64,000 bases of DNA from Grimontia sedimenti (GCF_011045095.1 NZ_JAALDL010000012.1:62001-126000), one strand, 5' to 3'. Positions 20,397-30,696 are shown, numbered from the stretch's first letter. A program made the numbers and translations. Notes: generated by a model from the sequence alone, not told the origin.

Positions 20397-20603
20397 ATGT
20401 TACGTATATTTCATCAATACCGTCCTCGTCAGGTTGCCCGCTATGTAAAAGGCTTTTTCCGCGGAAGAGTATATATCGATGGCGTAGGCGCCTTTGAGTT
20501 TGACCGAGGCAGGCTGTTACCGCCGCACAACAAAGATAAACGCGCGCTGGCGGTGATGACCGAAGTCAACAACGAAATCAAAGCGATGGCAGCGGCTGCC
20601 TGA
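20397..20603 (+). CDS. ytfK: YtfK-family (DUF1107) protein
   Basis: ATG 20397 follows AAGGAG at 7 nt and gives 68 residues, exactly the size of E. coli YtfK. The sequence MLRIFHQYRPRQVARYVKG and YIDGVGAFEFDRGRLL is characteristic. In E. coli YtfK stimulates ppGpp accumulation through SpoT during phosphate or fatty-acid limitation; the same role here is inferred from homology. It is closed by a bidirectional terminator shared with convergent msrA. Confidence 0.92.
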   Translation: MLRIFHQYRPRQVARYVKGFFRGRVYIDGVGAFEFDRGRLLPPHNKDKRALAVMTEVNNEIKAMAAAA

Positions 20604-20622
20604 TAAGACTTTACGAACATAG

Positions 20623-20653
20623 AAAAACGCCCGTCGTATGACGGGCGTTTTGC
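20623..20653. terminator. Bidirectional intrinsic terminator between ytfK and msrA
   Basis: A perfect 9-bp stem ACGCCCGTC/GACGGGCGT (20627-20635 and 20640-20648) has a GTAT loop, with AAAA before and TTTTGCTTTT after. Confidence 0.92.
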
Positions 20654-20663
20654 TTTTCAGGGG

Positions 20664-21305
20664 TTATCTTTCCCACGGTGGCAGACAAACTCCGGTACCA
20701 CCAATACCACAATAGCCGTTTGGATTTTTCTCCAAGTACTGCTGGTGATAGGTTTCAGCAAAGTAGTACGGGCCTGCTGGAGCAATCTCTGTCGTGATTT
20801 CAGCTTTGCCTTCCGCATTCAATGCGGCTTGGTATGCATCGCGACTGGCTGTTGCTGCCGCTTTCTGATCGTCATCGAAATAGTAGATAGCCGAACGGTA
20901 CTGGGTACCTTTGTCATTTCCCTGACGCATACCTTGCGTTGGATCGTGACTCTGCCAAAAATGTGTCAGAATTTCCTCCAGCGAAATGCGTGCAGGATCG
21001 AACACCACTTGCACCACTTCGGTGTGGCCGGTCTGCGCACTGCATACGTCTCTATAGGTCGGATTGACGGTGAAGCCGCCGCTGTAGCCGACTGAGGTAG
21101 ATGTTACGCCATCAAGTTTCCAGAACAGTCGCTCTGCGCCCCAAAAGCAGCCCATGCCCAGGAGAATTTGCGATTGTCCGGCGGGTACCTCTTTACTCAA
21201 CAGTGAGCCATTGACGGCATGCGGTTCTGACGGAATAATTTCGTCGAGTCGATCTGGCAACGCCTGATCAGCAGTGATGGAGAGTTGCTTGTGGTTGATA
21301 AGCAT
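20664..21305 (-). CDS. msrA: Peptide-methionine (S)-S-oxide reductase
   Basis: MsrA repairs methionine S-sulfoxide in proteins. The 213-residue protein has the catalytic C53 in GMGCFWGAE and two resolving cysteines at the C-terminus (C199 and C207 in [10 protein letters not shown]), the arrangement of E. coli MsrA (C51, C198, C206). AAGGAG precedes the start by about 7 nt. It is divergent from tamA, as in enterobacteria. Confidence 0.97.
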   Translation of the reverse strand: MLINHKQLSITADQALPDRLDEIIPSEPHAVNGSLLSKEVPAGQSQILLGMGCFWGAERLFWKLDGVTSTSVGYSGGFTVNPTYRDVCSAQTGHTEVVQVVFDPARISLEEILTHFWQSHDPTQGMRQGNDKGTQYRSAIYYFDDDQKAAATASRDAYQAALNAEGKAEITTEIAPAGPYYFAETYHQQYLEKNPNGYCGIGGTGVCLPPWER

Positions 21306-21602
21306 ATATCGACTCCTTGTCGTGTCTGGATTGCGCCTGTCTTTCTGTCAGGTATCCACCATGGAACCATACAGGCAGGAAAACACAAGAACGGCGCAAT
21401 GAGCTTATTCTTTCATTGCTGCTCGAATCGGCTCAAGCTGCACGCATAAGATGATTCTGCCGCATCCTCATATGAATCGTTGAGGACATTTTTCCTTGCA
21501 TTGATGCATATTTGCAACAGAACAACCGAGTACATGGACGGTCATACTGTCACTAATCTTATTTTAAACAGGCTCTCAGGGTGAGAGAAAAGCATACGGT
21601 TG

Positions 21603-23327
21603 ATGATTAAGAAACGATTAATACCTTGGGTTGTCGTCGCAACAACATGGGTTCCTGGGGTAGCAATCGCCGAAGTGGACTTCGATATCAAAGGGTTGGA
21701 CGATGCCCTTGAGCAGAATGTTTCCATATACCTCGACGCTATCCCTGCTAGCGAACGCCGACTGACTTTCCGTTTTCAGTCCCGCGTCTCTGATGAGGTG
21801 ACAAAAGCGCTACAGGCGCTGGGATATTACAACCCTACGATTGCTTATAATGTCGAGGACAAAGAGTCCATTGACGACGCCACTGTGGTACTAGATATTG
21901 TGCCCGGCGAACCTGTGCGCATCGCACAAGTGGATATTGAGCTGACGGGTGATGCGAAAACCGATGAGGCGTTTACCGATCTTCTGAAAACCGCGCCGAA
22001 AGTAGGCGACGTGCTTAATCAGGGGCAATACGATGCCCTGAAATCGTCGATTCAAAGCCTTGCAGTGCGTCGCGGTTACTTCGATGCCGAATACACCCTT
22101 TCCCGTCTGGAAGTGGCACCGGGTCGCCATCAAGCCTTTATTCGCCTGCACTTCAGCAGTGGCATGCGTTATCACTTTGGCTCGGTGATTTATCATAACA
22201 GCCAGATCAATGAAGAGCGGCTCGACAGTATGCTGACCTTCAAAGAGGGCGCCCCGTATCTGGTGTCAGATTTAGGGGCGTTTAACCAGTCGCTTTCGAA
22301 CACGGGCTGGTTTTCTTCTGTGCTTGTCGAAGCAGGGCTCGATGATCTTCGTGATGACAGGGTGCCAATTTCCGTCAACCTAGAGCCTGCACCGCGCAAC
22401 CAATTTGAAACCGGTATTGGCTATTCCACTGACGTGGGGCCACGGGTCAAAATTGGGTGGAAAAAGCCTTGGTTTAACAGCCGTGGACATAGTCTGAATA
22501 CTGACTTGTATGTCTCCCAGCCAAAACAGACGCTGGAATCTACCTATAAGATCCCGCTTGAAGACGTCCAGCGTGAGTACTATCAGGTTCAGGTGGGTCT
22601 GGAAAATCTCGACAACAACGACACCGAAAGTTTGGAGCTGACCTCCTCAATTTCCCGTCACTGGAAGTACGATACGGGCTGGCAACGCGCGCTCTATCTC
22701 CGCTGGCTCTACTCTGATTACACTCAGGGCAGCGTCTCGAACATTTCAAATCTGATCCTGCCGGGCATTAACTTTTCCCGTGTGCGCAGCCGCGGCGGCG
22801 CGATGCCGTATTGGGGAGACAAACAGTCGATCACCTTTGAGGCGGGCGACCCTGCATTATTGTCAGACATCAGTATCTTCCGCGTGGTGGGGCAGACGGC
22901 CTGGATCCGCAGCCTAAACAGCGATAACCGTTTCCTGACTCGCGTGAACGCGGGCGGTATTTTTACCAGTGAATTTGAGCGCGTGCCGCCATCTCTACGT
23001 TTCTTCGCTGGTGGTGATAACAGCATTCGTGGTTATAGCTATGAGTCGATTTCACCGCGTGACGATGAAGGCAAACTCGAAGGTGGTGCTTACATGACGA
23101 CGGGCACGCTGGAGTATAACTACCGCGTAACGGGCAACTGGTGGGGCGCACTGTTTGTCGACGGCGGTGATGCCTGGACGAGCAGCGACCCGGAATGGAA
23201 AACCTCAGCAGGCGTTGGTGTCAGGTGGGAGTCGCCGGTAGGTCCTATCCGATTTGATATTGCCCATGGCTTTGAAAATAAAGACGATGATTTCATGATC
23301 CACTTTAGCCTTGGACCAGAACTATGA
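21603..23327 (+). CDS. tamA: Translocation and assembly module outer-membrane subunit TamA
   Basis: TamA is an Omp85-family barrel that with TamB spans the envelope, helping autotransporter assembly and phospholipid movement to the outer membrane. ATG 21603 gives 574 residues (E. coli 577); a TTG just before it is unlikely to be the start. A signal peptide ends near residue 24 (VAIA). Three POTRA domains (about 25-265) precede the 16-strand barrel. The barrel carries the lid-loop motif RFFAGGDNSIRGYSYESI (the family's RGY) and ends HFSLGPEL. The stop overlaps the tamB start by 4 nt (ATGA), showing coupled translation. Confidence 0.96.
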   Translation: MIKKRLIPWVVVATTWVPGVAIAEVDFDIKGLDDALEQNVSIYLDAIPASERRLTFRFQSRVSDEVTKALQALGYYNPTIAYNVEDKESIDDATVVLDIVPGEPVRIAQVDIELTGDAKTDEAFTDLLKTAPKVGDVLNQGQYDALKSSIQSLAVRRGYFDAEYTLSRLEVAPGRHQAFIRLHFSSGMRYHFGSVIYHNSQINEERLDSMLTFKEGAPYLVSDLGAFNQSLSNTGWFSSVLVEAGLDDLRDDRVPISVNLEPAPRNQFETGIGYSTDVGPRVKIGWKKPWFNSRGHSLNTDLYVSQPKQTLESTYKIPLEDVQREYYQVQVGLENLDNNDTESLELTSSISRHWKYDTGWQRALYLRWLYSDYTQGSVSNISNLILPGINFSRVRSRGGAMPYWGDKQSITFEAGDPALLSDISIFRVVGQTAWIRSLNSDNRFLTRVNAGGIFTSEFERVPPSLRFFAGGDNSIRGYSYESISPRDDEGKLEGGAYMTTGTLEYNYRVTGNWWGALFVDGGDAWTSSDPEWKTSAGVGVRWESPVGPIRFDIAHGFENKDDDFMIHFSLGPEL

Positions 23328-26300
23328 TGCGTTGGATAAAGCGATTTGTTATCGCCATCGTATTGTTGTTGGTTTTGGTCGTCGCCGGTGTCTTTGCGGT
23401 ATTACTGACGCCTGCGGGTGTGAAACTCGCGGTCTGGGGCGCTCAAAAAGCCCTGCCTGAGTTAACCATAGAAAAAAGCAGTGGTGCACTGTTGAATGGC
23501 TTTGCGCTGGAAGGCGTGGCATTCAACATGGAAGGCTTCTCGCTGTCGGGTAAATCTCTTTCCCTTGATATCAACAGCCGTTGTCTGAGTGGCCCTGCGC
23601 TGTGCGTGGAGTCACTGACGGGTGACGGCATTGAGGTGGTGGTTGGGGAAACTGAGCCATCACCGGAATCACCGCCTTCAGAGCCCCTGACGGAAATTAA
23701 AACGCCAATCCCACTCTTTCTCAACGGCGTCACATTCTCGGATATCTCTCTCGATATTCTCGGCACCAAGGTGCATTGGGAAAGCCTGACCACCGCCGCC
23801 CAGATGCAGGGCAACACGCTGACGTTAAAGCCTACCGAATGGAAAGGCATCAAGGTCGAGCTTGCCCAGAGTGAAGAAAAGCCGTCTGACCCTGCTTCGT
23901 CTCCAAGCAGTGACGTACCGATTGAACTGCCCACGGTGAATATCCCGCTCAACGTAGTGATTGAAGGTTTTGCACTGAAAGATGCAGAACTCCTGTTGCC
24001 ACAAAAACAAGTGATTCACGAGTTCTTTGTCAAAGGCAAAGCGGGCGGTTATGACATTGCTTTGGATGAAGTCCGTCTTGATGCTGAGCAGGGTAAAGTG
24101 ACGCTCAATGGCGATATCACGCTGCAAGATAACTATCCGCTGAACCTTGCTGCCAAGGCCAATGTTCGGATGGAGCCGTTGCAGGGACACTCACTGACGC
24201 TGGATGCAAAGGGTGACCTTCGCGATTTGGCGCTCAATGCGAATCTGAAAGGCGTGCTGCAAGCCGTGCTTTCCGGCAAGTTGGATGTGCTTGACCCTAA
24301 CCTCCCATTTAACGTGCTGCTGACCAGTAAGAACCTGCAGTGGCCGATTGACAGTAAAGCCGAATACACATTGGCTTCCACGGCGATTAACGCCAGCGGT
24401 AGCTTGAAAAAATACAGTGCATCGGTCAAAACCAAAGCCTCGGGTGAAGCGATTCCGAATATCGACTTGTCGACCAAGCTAACGGGGGATCTCGGCAAAG
24501 TGATGCTGGGTGATATCTCATTGAAAACCCTTGGTGGTGGCATTGATGGTTGGGCGAGTGTCGATTGGTCAAAGCAGGTGAAATGGCAAACCCGACTGGC
24601 ATTTTCTGATATTCAGCCTGGGCTACAGTGGCCGGAAGCAGAAGGAAAGCTCTCTGGTGAGGTGCAAAACAGCGGTGAACTGACGGAGCAAGGCGGCTGG
24701 TTAGTACGCCTGCCAGAGCTTGATATAGAGGGGATCATCCGCGATCAGGCGTTGGATTTAAGCGGCCAGTTAAATGCTTCTGATGTGAAAGGCAAAGGCG
24801 ATTTGCTGGTAGAAACCAATGGGCTTTCCCTTCGTCATGGTCCAAACCAGATTGATGTGTCTGGCAAGGTGGATAAAGCGCTGGCGCTGAAACTCAATCT
24901 CAATCTTCCCAAGCTTTCCGCTTCGGTGCCGCAGGCTGGCGGCAGTATTCAAGGCAATATCGGTCTTTCAGGTACGCTGGAAAAGCCTGAGGCGGCGCTG
25001 CAAATCAATGCCAAAGCGTTGCGTTGGGAAGAGCTGGTCACCGTGCAGGGTGTCAGTATCCGCGGCTCTGTGACGCCTCTTCCTATCATTGGTGGTGGTC
25101 TGATTGTCGATGTGAATGGCGTAAAAGCAGAGGGTGTTGAGGTCAAAAGTCTGGCCCTTCGCGCGTCAGGGGATGAAAAAGATCAGACCGTGAGCCTTAA
25201 GGTTGATGGAAAGCCTGTGGGGGCAAACCTCTCGGTTCGCGGCAGTTTGGACAGGGAAAAAGGCTGGAAGGGAAGCTTGTATTCTTCTTCGCTCACAACG
25301 CCTGTTGGGCCTTGGAAGCTCGCGAATGATATTCCTCTGGATGTGGATTTTACATCGGGTGCTGTCGATATTGGCGCGTTTTGCTGGATGCAAAATCAAA
25401 GCAAAGTGTGTCTGGACAAGCCTGCCAAAGTGGCGGACAGCGGCGAAGCCCAACTTTCTATCGTCGATTTCAACTTAGATATTGTGCAGTCCTTCCTGCC
25501 TGTGACGACCACGATTGAAGGACTGGTCAATGCCAACGCCAATGTCGCGTGGAAGCCAAATACACTGCCAAACCTGAAAGCATCGGTAGATTTGTCAAAA
25601 GGGAAGGTGACGGAACAGTTGGATGCGCCACTGACCATTGGTTGGGATGCTGTGAACATTGATGCGACGCTGGCTAATAACACCCTGAACGCAGATGTGC
25701 TGCTGGCATTGACTGACAACGGTAAAGTGTCGCTCAACGCGGTAATGGGGGATTTGGAGAGCAAGAAACGCACCCTCAAGAGCACCTTCGGCATTGATAA
25801 TATCGACCTCGACATTCTTGCTCCGGCTTTGGGTGAAGACACCACACTGGCGGGAATGCTGAATGGTAAGGTTATCCTCAATGGCGACTTGGATGCGCCA
25901 ACCGCCAACGGCAGTATTGAGCTAAGCGGCCTTCGACTCCAGAGCCTTGCTGCGCCTGTGGAGGTGAGGGAAGGTCAGATAACGGCGTTGTTAAATGGCA
26001 CCAATGGTCGCATCAATGGTGATATCAAAACGCCGGATGGCGATCTGGTACTTACCGGTCAGGCGGACTGGAAAGATCTTAATGCCTGGCTGGCATCGCT
26101 GAATGTGAAAGGACAACGCCTGAAAGTCGTTGTGCCCCCCATGGTTGCACTGGAAGTCAGCCCAGACATGACGTTGAATGCGTCGCCGAAGTCCGTGAAT
26201 GTGAATGGCAATGTCTCGGTGCCTTGGGGGCGTATTGTGGTGGAAAACCTGCCAGCATCGGCGGTGCAGGTTTCGAGTGATGTGGTGATCCTGAACGACG

Positions 26301-27046
26301 ATCTTCAGCCTGTTTCTGAGGAAGCAAGCAACCCGATCACGGTGAATGCCAACATTGCGGTCAATATTGGTGATGACGTTCGCCTTGAAGCCTTTGGTCT
26401 GAAAACCAATCTGGTAGGTAAACTGGATGTGGCCAGCAATAGAAAAGGACCAAACATTAACGGCGAGATCAATCTGGAAGAAGGGACATACCGTTCATTT
26501 GGTCAGGATCTGCAAATCAAAAAAGGTCAGATCCTGTTTAATGGTCCGCCTGAGCAGCCGTATCTGCAAGTGGAAGCGATCCGCAATCCAGACGCCATTG
26601 AAGATGGCGTCGAAGCAGGTATCCGTGTGACAGGACCAGCTGATGCACCGGAAGTACAGGTGTTCTCAGACCCTGCCATGCCGCAGGCAAATGCTCTGTC
26701 TTACCTCACACGCGGTCGGAATCTGGACAGTGAATCAGACGGCAATGCGATGACGTCGATGCTCATTGGCCTTGGCCTTTCCCAGAGCGGTAAGCTGGTG
26801 GGGCAGATTGGCGAAGCCTTCGGTGTGCAGGATTTAACCGTGGACACCTCAGGTAGCGGTAATGACGAGAAGGTCGAAGTGTCTGGTTATATTCTGCCGG
26901 GGCTTCAAGTGAAATATGGTGTGGGGATTTTTACCAGTTTGCCGGAATTCACCGTACGTTACCGCCTGTTGTCTGATCTGTATGTTGAGGCAGTTTCCGG
27001 CGCGGACAATGCGGTCGACCTGCTTTACCAGTTCAGTATCAAGTAA
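23324..27046 (+). CDS. tamB: Translocation and assembly module inner-membrane subunit TamB
   Basis: TamB is a very long AsmA-like/DUF490 protein anchored in the inner membrane that reaches through the periplasm to TamA as a beta-taco groove. At 1240 residues it compares with 1259 in E. coli. One N-terminal span (FVIAIVLLLVLVVAGVFAVL, about residues 8-27) is followed by about 1,000 residues of repetitive beta structure. The conserved DUF490 region lies at the C-terminus (EEGTYRSFGQDLQIKKGQIL to VDLLYQFSIK). It overlaps tamA by 4 nt. A long inverted repeat follows directly after the stop. Confidence 0.96.
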   Translation: MMRWIKRFVIAIVLLLVLVVAGVFAVLLTPAGVKLAVWGAQKALPELTIEKSSGALLNGFALEGVAFNMEGFSLSGKSLSLDINSRCLSGPALCVESLTGDGIEVVVGETEPSPESPPSEPLTEIKTPIPLFLNGVTFSDISLDILGTKVHWESLTTAAQMQGNTLTLKPTEWKGIKVELAQSEEKPSDPASSPSSDVPIELPTVNIPLNVVIEGFALKDAELLLPQKQVIHEFFVKGKAGGYDIALDEVRLDAEQGKVTLNGDITLQDNYPLNLAAKANVRMEPLQGHSLTLDAKGDLRDLALNANLKGVLQAVLSGKLDVLDPNLPFNVLLTSKNLQWPIDSKAEYTLASTAINASGSLKKYSASVKTKASGEAIPNIDLSTKLTGDLGKVMLGDISLKTLGGGIDGWASVDWSKQVKWQTRLAFSDIQPGLQWPEAEGKLSGEVQNSGELTEQGGWLVRLPELDIEGIIRDQALDLSGQLNASDVKGKGDLLVETNGLSLRHGPNQIDVSGKVDKALALKLNLNLPKLSASVPQAGGSIQGNIGLSGTLEKPEAALQINAKALRWEELVTVQGVSIRGSVTPLPIIGGGLIVDVNGVKAEGVEVKSLALRASGDEKDQTVSLKVDGKPVGANLSVRGSLDREKGWKGSLYSSSLTTPVGPWKLANDIPLDVDFTSGAVDIGAFCWMQNQSKVCLDKPAKVADSGEAQLSIVDFNLDIVQSFLPVTTTIEGLVNANANVAWKPNTLPNLKASVDLSKGKVTEQLDAPLTIGWDAVNIDATLANNTLNADVLLALTDNGKVSLNAVMGDLESKKRTLKSTFGIDNIDLDILAPALGEDTTLAGMLNGKVILNGDLDAPTANGSIELSGLRLQSLAAPVEVREGQITALLNGTNGRINGDIKTPDGDLVLTGQADWKDLNAWLASLNVKGQRLKVVVPPMVALEVSPDMTLNASPKSVNVNGNVSVPWGRIVVENLPASAVQVSSDVVILNDDLQPVSEEASNPITVNANIAVNIGDDVRLEAFGLKTNLVGKLDVASNRKGPNINGEINLEEGTYRSFGQDLQIKKGQILFNGPPEQPYLQVEAIRNPDAIEDGVEAGIRVTGPADAPEVQVFSDPAMPQANALSYLTRGRNLDSESDGNAMTSMLIGLGLSQSGKLVGQIGEAFGVQDLTVDTSGSGNDEKVEVSGYILPGLQVKYGVGIFTSLPEFTVRYRLLSDLYVEAVSGADNAVDLLYQFSIK

Positions 27047-27085
27047 CCAAAGTTCAACAGACCATAGGGGCTGTTGACCTTTGGT
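27046..27085. repeat. Inverted repeat at the tamB 3' end
   Basis: ACCAAAGTTCAACAG (27046-27060) pairs with CTGTTGACCTTTGGT (27071-27085) with 14 of 15 bases complementary, across a 10-nt loop. The left copy is also identical to the core of the far end of the 27064-27333 element, so it looks like a duplicated element end. It may shield the 3' end of the tamB message, but no T-run follows. Confidence 0.6.
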
Positions 27086-27333
27086 GGTTAAATTTTGTTC
27101 TAGCCCTAAGCGTTTTAGGCGCGGCGAGGTGTGTGCCGCCTAGTCATTCTAAGCAAATACACCTCAACAAAGCATAAAATGCTTAGGGCAGAACCCTTTG
27201 GGCAGCGTTTGTGGGGAATTTCTGCTGCGTTATCGGCTTCTCATGTAGGCTAGCTACACATCGAAGCCTCTGCCTTGCATAAAATCCCCATAAACTGCTG
27301 CAAAAATCATCACCAAAGTTCAACAGCCCCTAG
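27064..27333. repeat. 270-bp palindromic MITE-like element, family A
   Basis: Terminal inverted repeats of 23 bp (27064-27086 and 27311-27333, one internal and one terminal mismatch; core GGGGCTGTTGA) enclose two long imperfect hairpins. Arm 1 pairs 27103-27117 with 27175-27189 (14 of 15) and has an inner stem GAGGTGTGT/TACACCTC. Arm 2 pairs 27202-27221 with 27281-27301 and has an inner stem GGCTTC/GAAGCC. No transposase or long frame lies inside. From memory, similar sequence recurs in Vibrionaceae genomes, but I cannot verify that here. It fills the gap between convergent tamB and fbp. Confidence 0.7.
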
Positions 27334-27340
27334 GATGAAC

Positions 27341-27366
27341 AAAGCCCGGCAATATTGCCGGGCTTT
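27341..27366 (-). terminator. Probable terminator of fbp
   Basis: AAAGCCCGGCAAT/ATTGCCGGGCTTT is a perfect 13-bp palindrome 15 nt after the fbp stop. The T-run is short on both strands, so the strength is uncertain. Confidence 0.7.
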
Positions 27367-27380
27367 GACGTTTTAGACGC

Positions 27381-28397
27381 TTATTCTTCGTCAGGGTATG
27401 TTTCGAGGAACTCTTCGACCTTTTCCACCATATGGGTGGAGCCAACAAAAAACGGCACGCGCTGGTGAAGCTCAGTGGGTTTGATGTCCATGATGCGCTG
27501 TGCGCCATCAGACGCCTTACCGCCCGCCTGTTCGATGATGAAGGCCATTGGGTTGCATTCATAAAGCAGGCGAAGCTTACCGCTGCGATATGCAGCAGTG
27601 CTTGGGTAAAGATACAAACCACCCTTGAGCATGTTACGGTGGAAGTCTGACACCAGTGAGCCGATGTAGCGCGACGTGTATGGGCGTCCGTCTTCCGGCA
27701 CATTCTCCTGACAGTACTTTATGTACTTCTTCACCCCGAGAGGGAAGCGGATGTAGTTCCCTTCGTTGATGGAGTAGATTTTGCCATCCTCTGGAATCGT
27801 CATGTTCTCGTGGGAAAGACAGAACGCACCGATGGATGGGTCATAGGTAAAGCCATGCACGCCATTACCAGTGGTGTAAACCAGCATGGTTGAGGAGCCA
27901 TAGATGATGTAGCCTGCCGCGACTTGTTGGCTACCCGGCTGAAGGAAATCCTCCATCGTAGCCGGTTGACCAATAGGAGAAACGCGGCGGTAGATGGAGA
28001 AGATGGTTCCTACTGAGACGTTCACGTCGATATTGGAAGAACCATCGAGTGGGTCCATCAGGATGACATATTTGGCGTTGCGGCCAAGTTCGGTGTCGAA
28101 GATAACGGCATCATCTTCTTCTTCACTGGCTACGCCACACACTTGATCCCGTGCAGCCATCGCTGCTTTGAATTTCTCGTTGGCGTAGACGTCCAGTTTT
28201 TGTTGTTCTTCGCCCTGGGCGTTCTTTCCACCAAATGCACCAGTGATATCAGCGAGTCCCGCTTTGTTGATTTCACGGTTGACGATTTTGGCAGCAAGTC
28301 GGATAGAAGAGAGGAGTGAGCTGAGCTCTCCACTGGCGTTAGGGTATTCATGCTGCTTTTCAACAATGAACTCGCCAAGTGTACGCATATCGGACAT
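27381..28397 (-). CDS. fbp: Fructose-1,6-bisphosphatase class I
   Basis: This gluconeogenic enzyme removes the 1-phosphate of fructose 1,6-bisphosphate. The 338-residue cytoplasmic protein carries the metal-binding [27 protein letters not shown] region (written here in parts: [13 protein letters not shown], then VGTIFSIYR), and [20 protein letters not shown] near the C-terminus. AAGGA lies 7 nt before the start. It is divergent from mpl, the same neighbourhood as in enterobacteria and Vibrio. Confidence 0.97.
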   Translation of the reverse strand: MSDMRTLGEFIVEKQHEYPNASGELSSLLSSIRLAAKIVNREINKAGLADITGAFGGKNAQGEEQQKLDVYANEKFKAAMAARDQVCGVASEEEDDAVIFDTELGRNAKYVILMDPLDGSSNIDVNVSVGTIFSIYRRVSPIGQPATMEDFLQPGSQQVAAGYIIYGSSTMLVYTTGNGVHGFTYDPSIGAFCLSHENMTIPEDGKIYSINEGNYIRFPLGVKKYIKYCQENVPEDGRPYTSRYIGSLVSDFHRNMLKGGLYLYPSTAAYRSGKLRLLYECNPMAFIIEQAGGKASDGAQRIMDIKPTELHQRVPFFVGSTHMVEKVEEFLETYPDEE

Positions 28398-28700
28398 TCC
28401 AGATCCTTTTGATGTCTGTTATTAGATTCTTGGGTAAGATGCTGGAAAACAAAGTCGCAAGCGAAGAGCAATAAGGCCTTTGCTTTCCTGGTTGATTCGA
28501 AGCGTCCGGTGCATCGCTTGGGTGGCAGGCAAAAGTTTTTGCCAAAAACGTGACGTCACAACCGGACAAAAAATCAACTTGTTACACAGTTTATAGTGTA
28601 GAACTTTTTATTCGTATCGAAGTAATTTGGACATGTCGGGATCTGTGATCCTTAGGGAATCAGACCGGGCAAAGTCACTGATTTAAGCTGACGGAACCTT
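28398..28700. other. Divergent fbp/mpl intergenic region with nested palindromes
   Basis: The 303-bp region holds three symmetric sequences. GGCAAAA/TTTTGCC is a perfect 7-bp stem (28528-28534 and 28537-28543). GTGACGTCAC (28550-28559) is a perfect 10-mer palindrome. An outer pair GTCCGGT/ACCGGAC (28504-28510 and 28561-28567) encloses both. They could be operators for either promoter. No gene is seen here. Confidence 0.5.
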
Positions 28701-30056
28701 ATGCATATACACATTTTAGGGATTTGCGGCACCTTTATGGGCGGTGCAGCCATTCTAGCCAGACAACTGGGTCATAAAGTGACAGGTTGTGACGCCAATG
28801 TTTACCCACCAATGAGCACACTGCTGGAATCTCAGGGTATTGAGATCATTCAGGGTTATGATCCTTCCCAACTTGATCCTGCGCCAGATCTGGTGGTGGT
28901 GGGTAATGCCATGAGCCGCGGAAATCCGTGTGTGGAATATGTGCTGAACAACAACCTCAATTACACCTCTGGCCCACAGTGGCTGCTGGATTTTCTGCTG
29001 AAAGATCGTTGGGTGTTGGCGGTGGCGGGCACGCATGGCAAAACCACGACAGCGAGCATGCTGGCTTGGGTTTTGGAAGACTGCGGGTATCAGCCGGGTT
29101 TCTTGATTGGTGGTGTACCGGGTAACTTTGGCGTATCTGCGCGTCTCGGTGAAACCATGTTCTTCGTGGTCGAAGCCGATGAATACGACAGTGCTTTTTT
29201 CGACAAGCGTTCTAAGTTCGTGCATTACCATCCGCGTACGCTGATCATGAACAATCTTGAGTTCGATCATGCTGACATCTTCGACGATCTGAACGCGATA
29301 AAACGTCAATTCCATCATTTGGTGAGAACCGTGCCGGGGCTCGGCCGTATCATTGCGCCTTCGAATGATGAAAACATCAAATCGACGTTAGAGATGGGTT
29401 GCTGGAGCGAGCTGGAGTTTGCTGGCGAAGATGGTGCATGGAAGGCGGAAAAGCGCGTGGCCGACGGCAGCGAATTTGATGTCTGGTTCGAAGGCGAGTT
29501 GGTTGGCGCGGTGAAGTGGGATCTGATTGGCGACCATAACGTCAGCAATGCACTGATGACCATCGCGGCTGCCCGTCATGTCGGCGTGACACCGGATTTG
29601 GCGTGTGAAGCTTTAGGCCGTTTCATCAACACCAAACGTCGTCTTGAGCACAAAGGTGACTTCAATGGCGTTACGGTTTACGACGATTTCGCCCACCACC
29701 CAACCGCAATTAAAACCACCTTGGAAGGACTTCGTGCCAAAGTGGGTGAACGCCGAATCCTTGCGGTGCTGGAGCCGAGATCCAACACCATGAAGCTCGG
29801 CGTACATAAAGACGAGATTGCACCATCACTGGATGCTGCCGATGAAGTATTGCTGTTCCAACCGGAACACATCAAGTGGTCAGTGAAAGACGTGGCAGAA
29901 GCCTGTAAAGCGCCGGCGAAAACCTTCGATGAGATTGATGCGCTGGTTTTGGGCATCGTCAGCGAAGCCAAGGCAGACGACGTTATACTGGTGATGAGTA
30001 ACGGCGGTTTTGGCGGCATTCACGACAAACTGAAAACTGCGTTAGAACAACGATAA
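28701..30056 (+). CDS. mpl: UDP-N-acetylmuramate:L-alanyl-gamma-D-glutamyl-meso-DAP ligase
   Basis: Mpl reattaches the recycled murein tripeptide to UDP-MurNAc in peptidoglycan recycling. The 451-residue protein belongs to the Mur ligase family. It has an N-terminal Rossmann motif [12 protein letters not shown], the ATP-binding GTHGKTTT (110-117), [15 protein letters not shown] and [13 protein letters not shown], and [10 protein letters not shown] in the C-terminal domain. Mpl rather than MurC is shown by the FMGGAA start and the fbp neighbourhood. The ubiX gene follows after 7 nt. Confidence 0.96.
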   Translation: MHIHILGICGTFMGGAAILARQLGHKVTGCDANVYPPMSTLLESQGIEIIQGYDPSQLDPAPDLVVVGNAMSRGNPCVEYVLNNNLNYTSGPQWLLDFLLKDRWVLAVAGTHGKTTTASMLAWVLEDCGYQPGFLIGGVPGNFGVSARLGETMFFVVEADEYDSAFFDKRSKFVHYHPRTLIMNNLEFDHADIFDDLNAIKRQFHHLVRTVPGLGRIIAPSNDENIKSTLEMGCWSELEFAGEDGAWKAEKRVADGSEFDVWFEGELVGAVKWDLIGDHNVSNALMTIAAARHVGVTPDLACEALGRFINTKRRLEHKGDFNGVTVYDDFAHHPTAIKTTLEGLRAKVGERRILAVLEPRSNTMKLGVHKDEIAPSLDAADEVLLFQPEHIKWSVKDVAEACKAPAKTFDEIDALVLGIVSEAKADDVILVMSNGGFGGIHDKLKTALEQR

Positions 30057-30063
30057 GGGAAAC

Positions 30064-30696
30064 ATGGCAACTTCAATGAGTGACAAACGCATCACACTGG
30101 CATGGAGCGGTGCATCAGGCGCACCTTATGGACTTCGCCTGCTAGAGTGCTTGTTGGCGGCAGACTACGAAGTTTATCTTTTGGTATCATCCGCAGCACG
30201 TGTGGTGTTGGCCACTGAACACGGTTTGAAACTGCCATCAGGTCCTGAAGCGGCAAAAGAAGCCTTAGTGAAGCACCTCAATGCACCCACTGACAAATTG
30301 GTTGTTTGTGGTAAGGAAGATTGGTTCTCGCCAGTCGCATCTGGCTCCGCAGCGCCCAAAAAGATGGTCGTGTGCCCCTGTTCGGCGGGCTCGCTGGCGG
30401 CGATTGCCCATGGAATGTCGGATAATTTGGCTGAACGTGCGGCTGATGTGGTGCTAAAGGAGCGCGGCCAGCTACTATTGGTGGTGCGTGAAACGCCATT
30501 TTCTACTCTGCACCTAGAGAATATGCTGAAGTTGTCGCAAATGGGCGTGACCATCATGCCTGCTGCGCCAGGGTTTTATCACCAACCAAAGTCTATCGAT
30601 GATCTGGTGGACTTTATGGTGGCGCGTATCCTCGATCATCTCGGAATCGAACAAGTCCTTGTACCAAGATGGGGCTACGATCAGCGCGACAAATAA
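30064..30696 (+). CDS. ubiX: Flavin prenyltransferase UbiX
   Basis: UbiX makes the prenylated FMN cofactor used by the UbiD decarboxylase in ubiquinone synthesis. The protein has 210 residues. Visible family features are [32 protein letters not shown], a basic stretch followed by [16 protein letters not shown], and [13 protein letters not shown]. It follows mpl after 7 nt and is probably co-transcribed, the same arrangement as in Vibrio. A bidirectional terminator closes the unit. Confidence 0.95.
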   Translation: MATSMSDKRITLAWSGASGAPYGLRLLECLLAADYEVYLLVSSAARVVLATEHGLKLPSGPEAAKEALVKHLNAPTDKLVVCGKEDWFSPVASGSAAPKKMVVCPCSAGSLAAIAHGMSDNLAERAADVVLKERGQLLLVVRETPFSTLHLENMLKLSQMGVTIMPAAPGFYHQPKSIDDLVDFMVARILDHLGIEQVLVPRWGYDQRDK

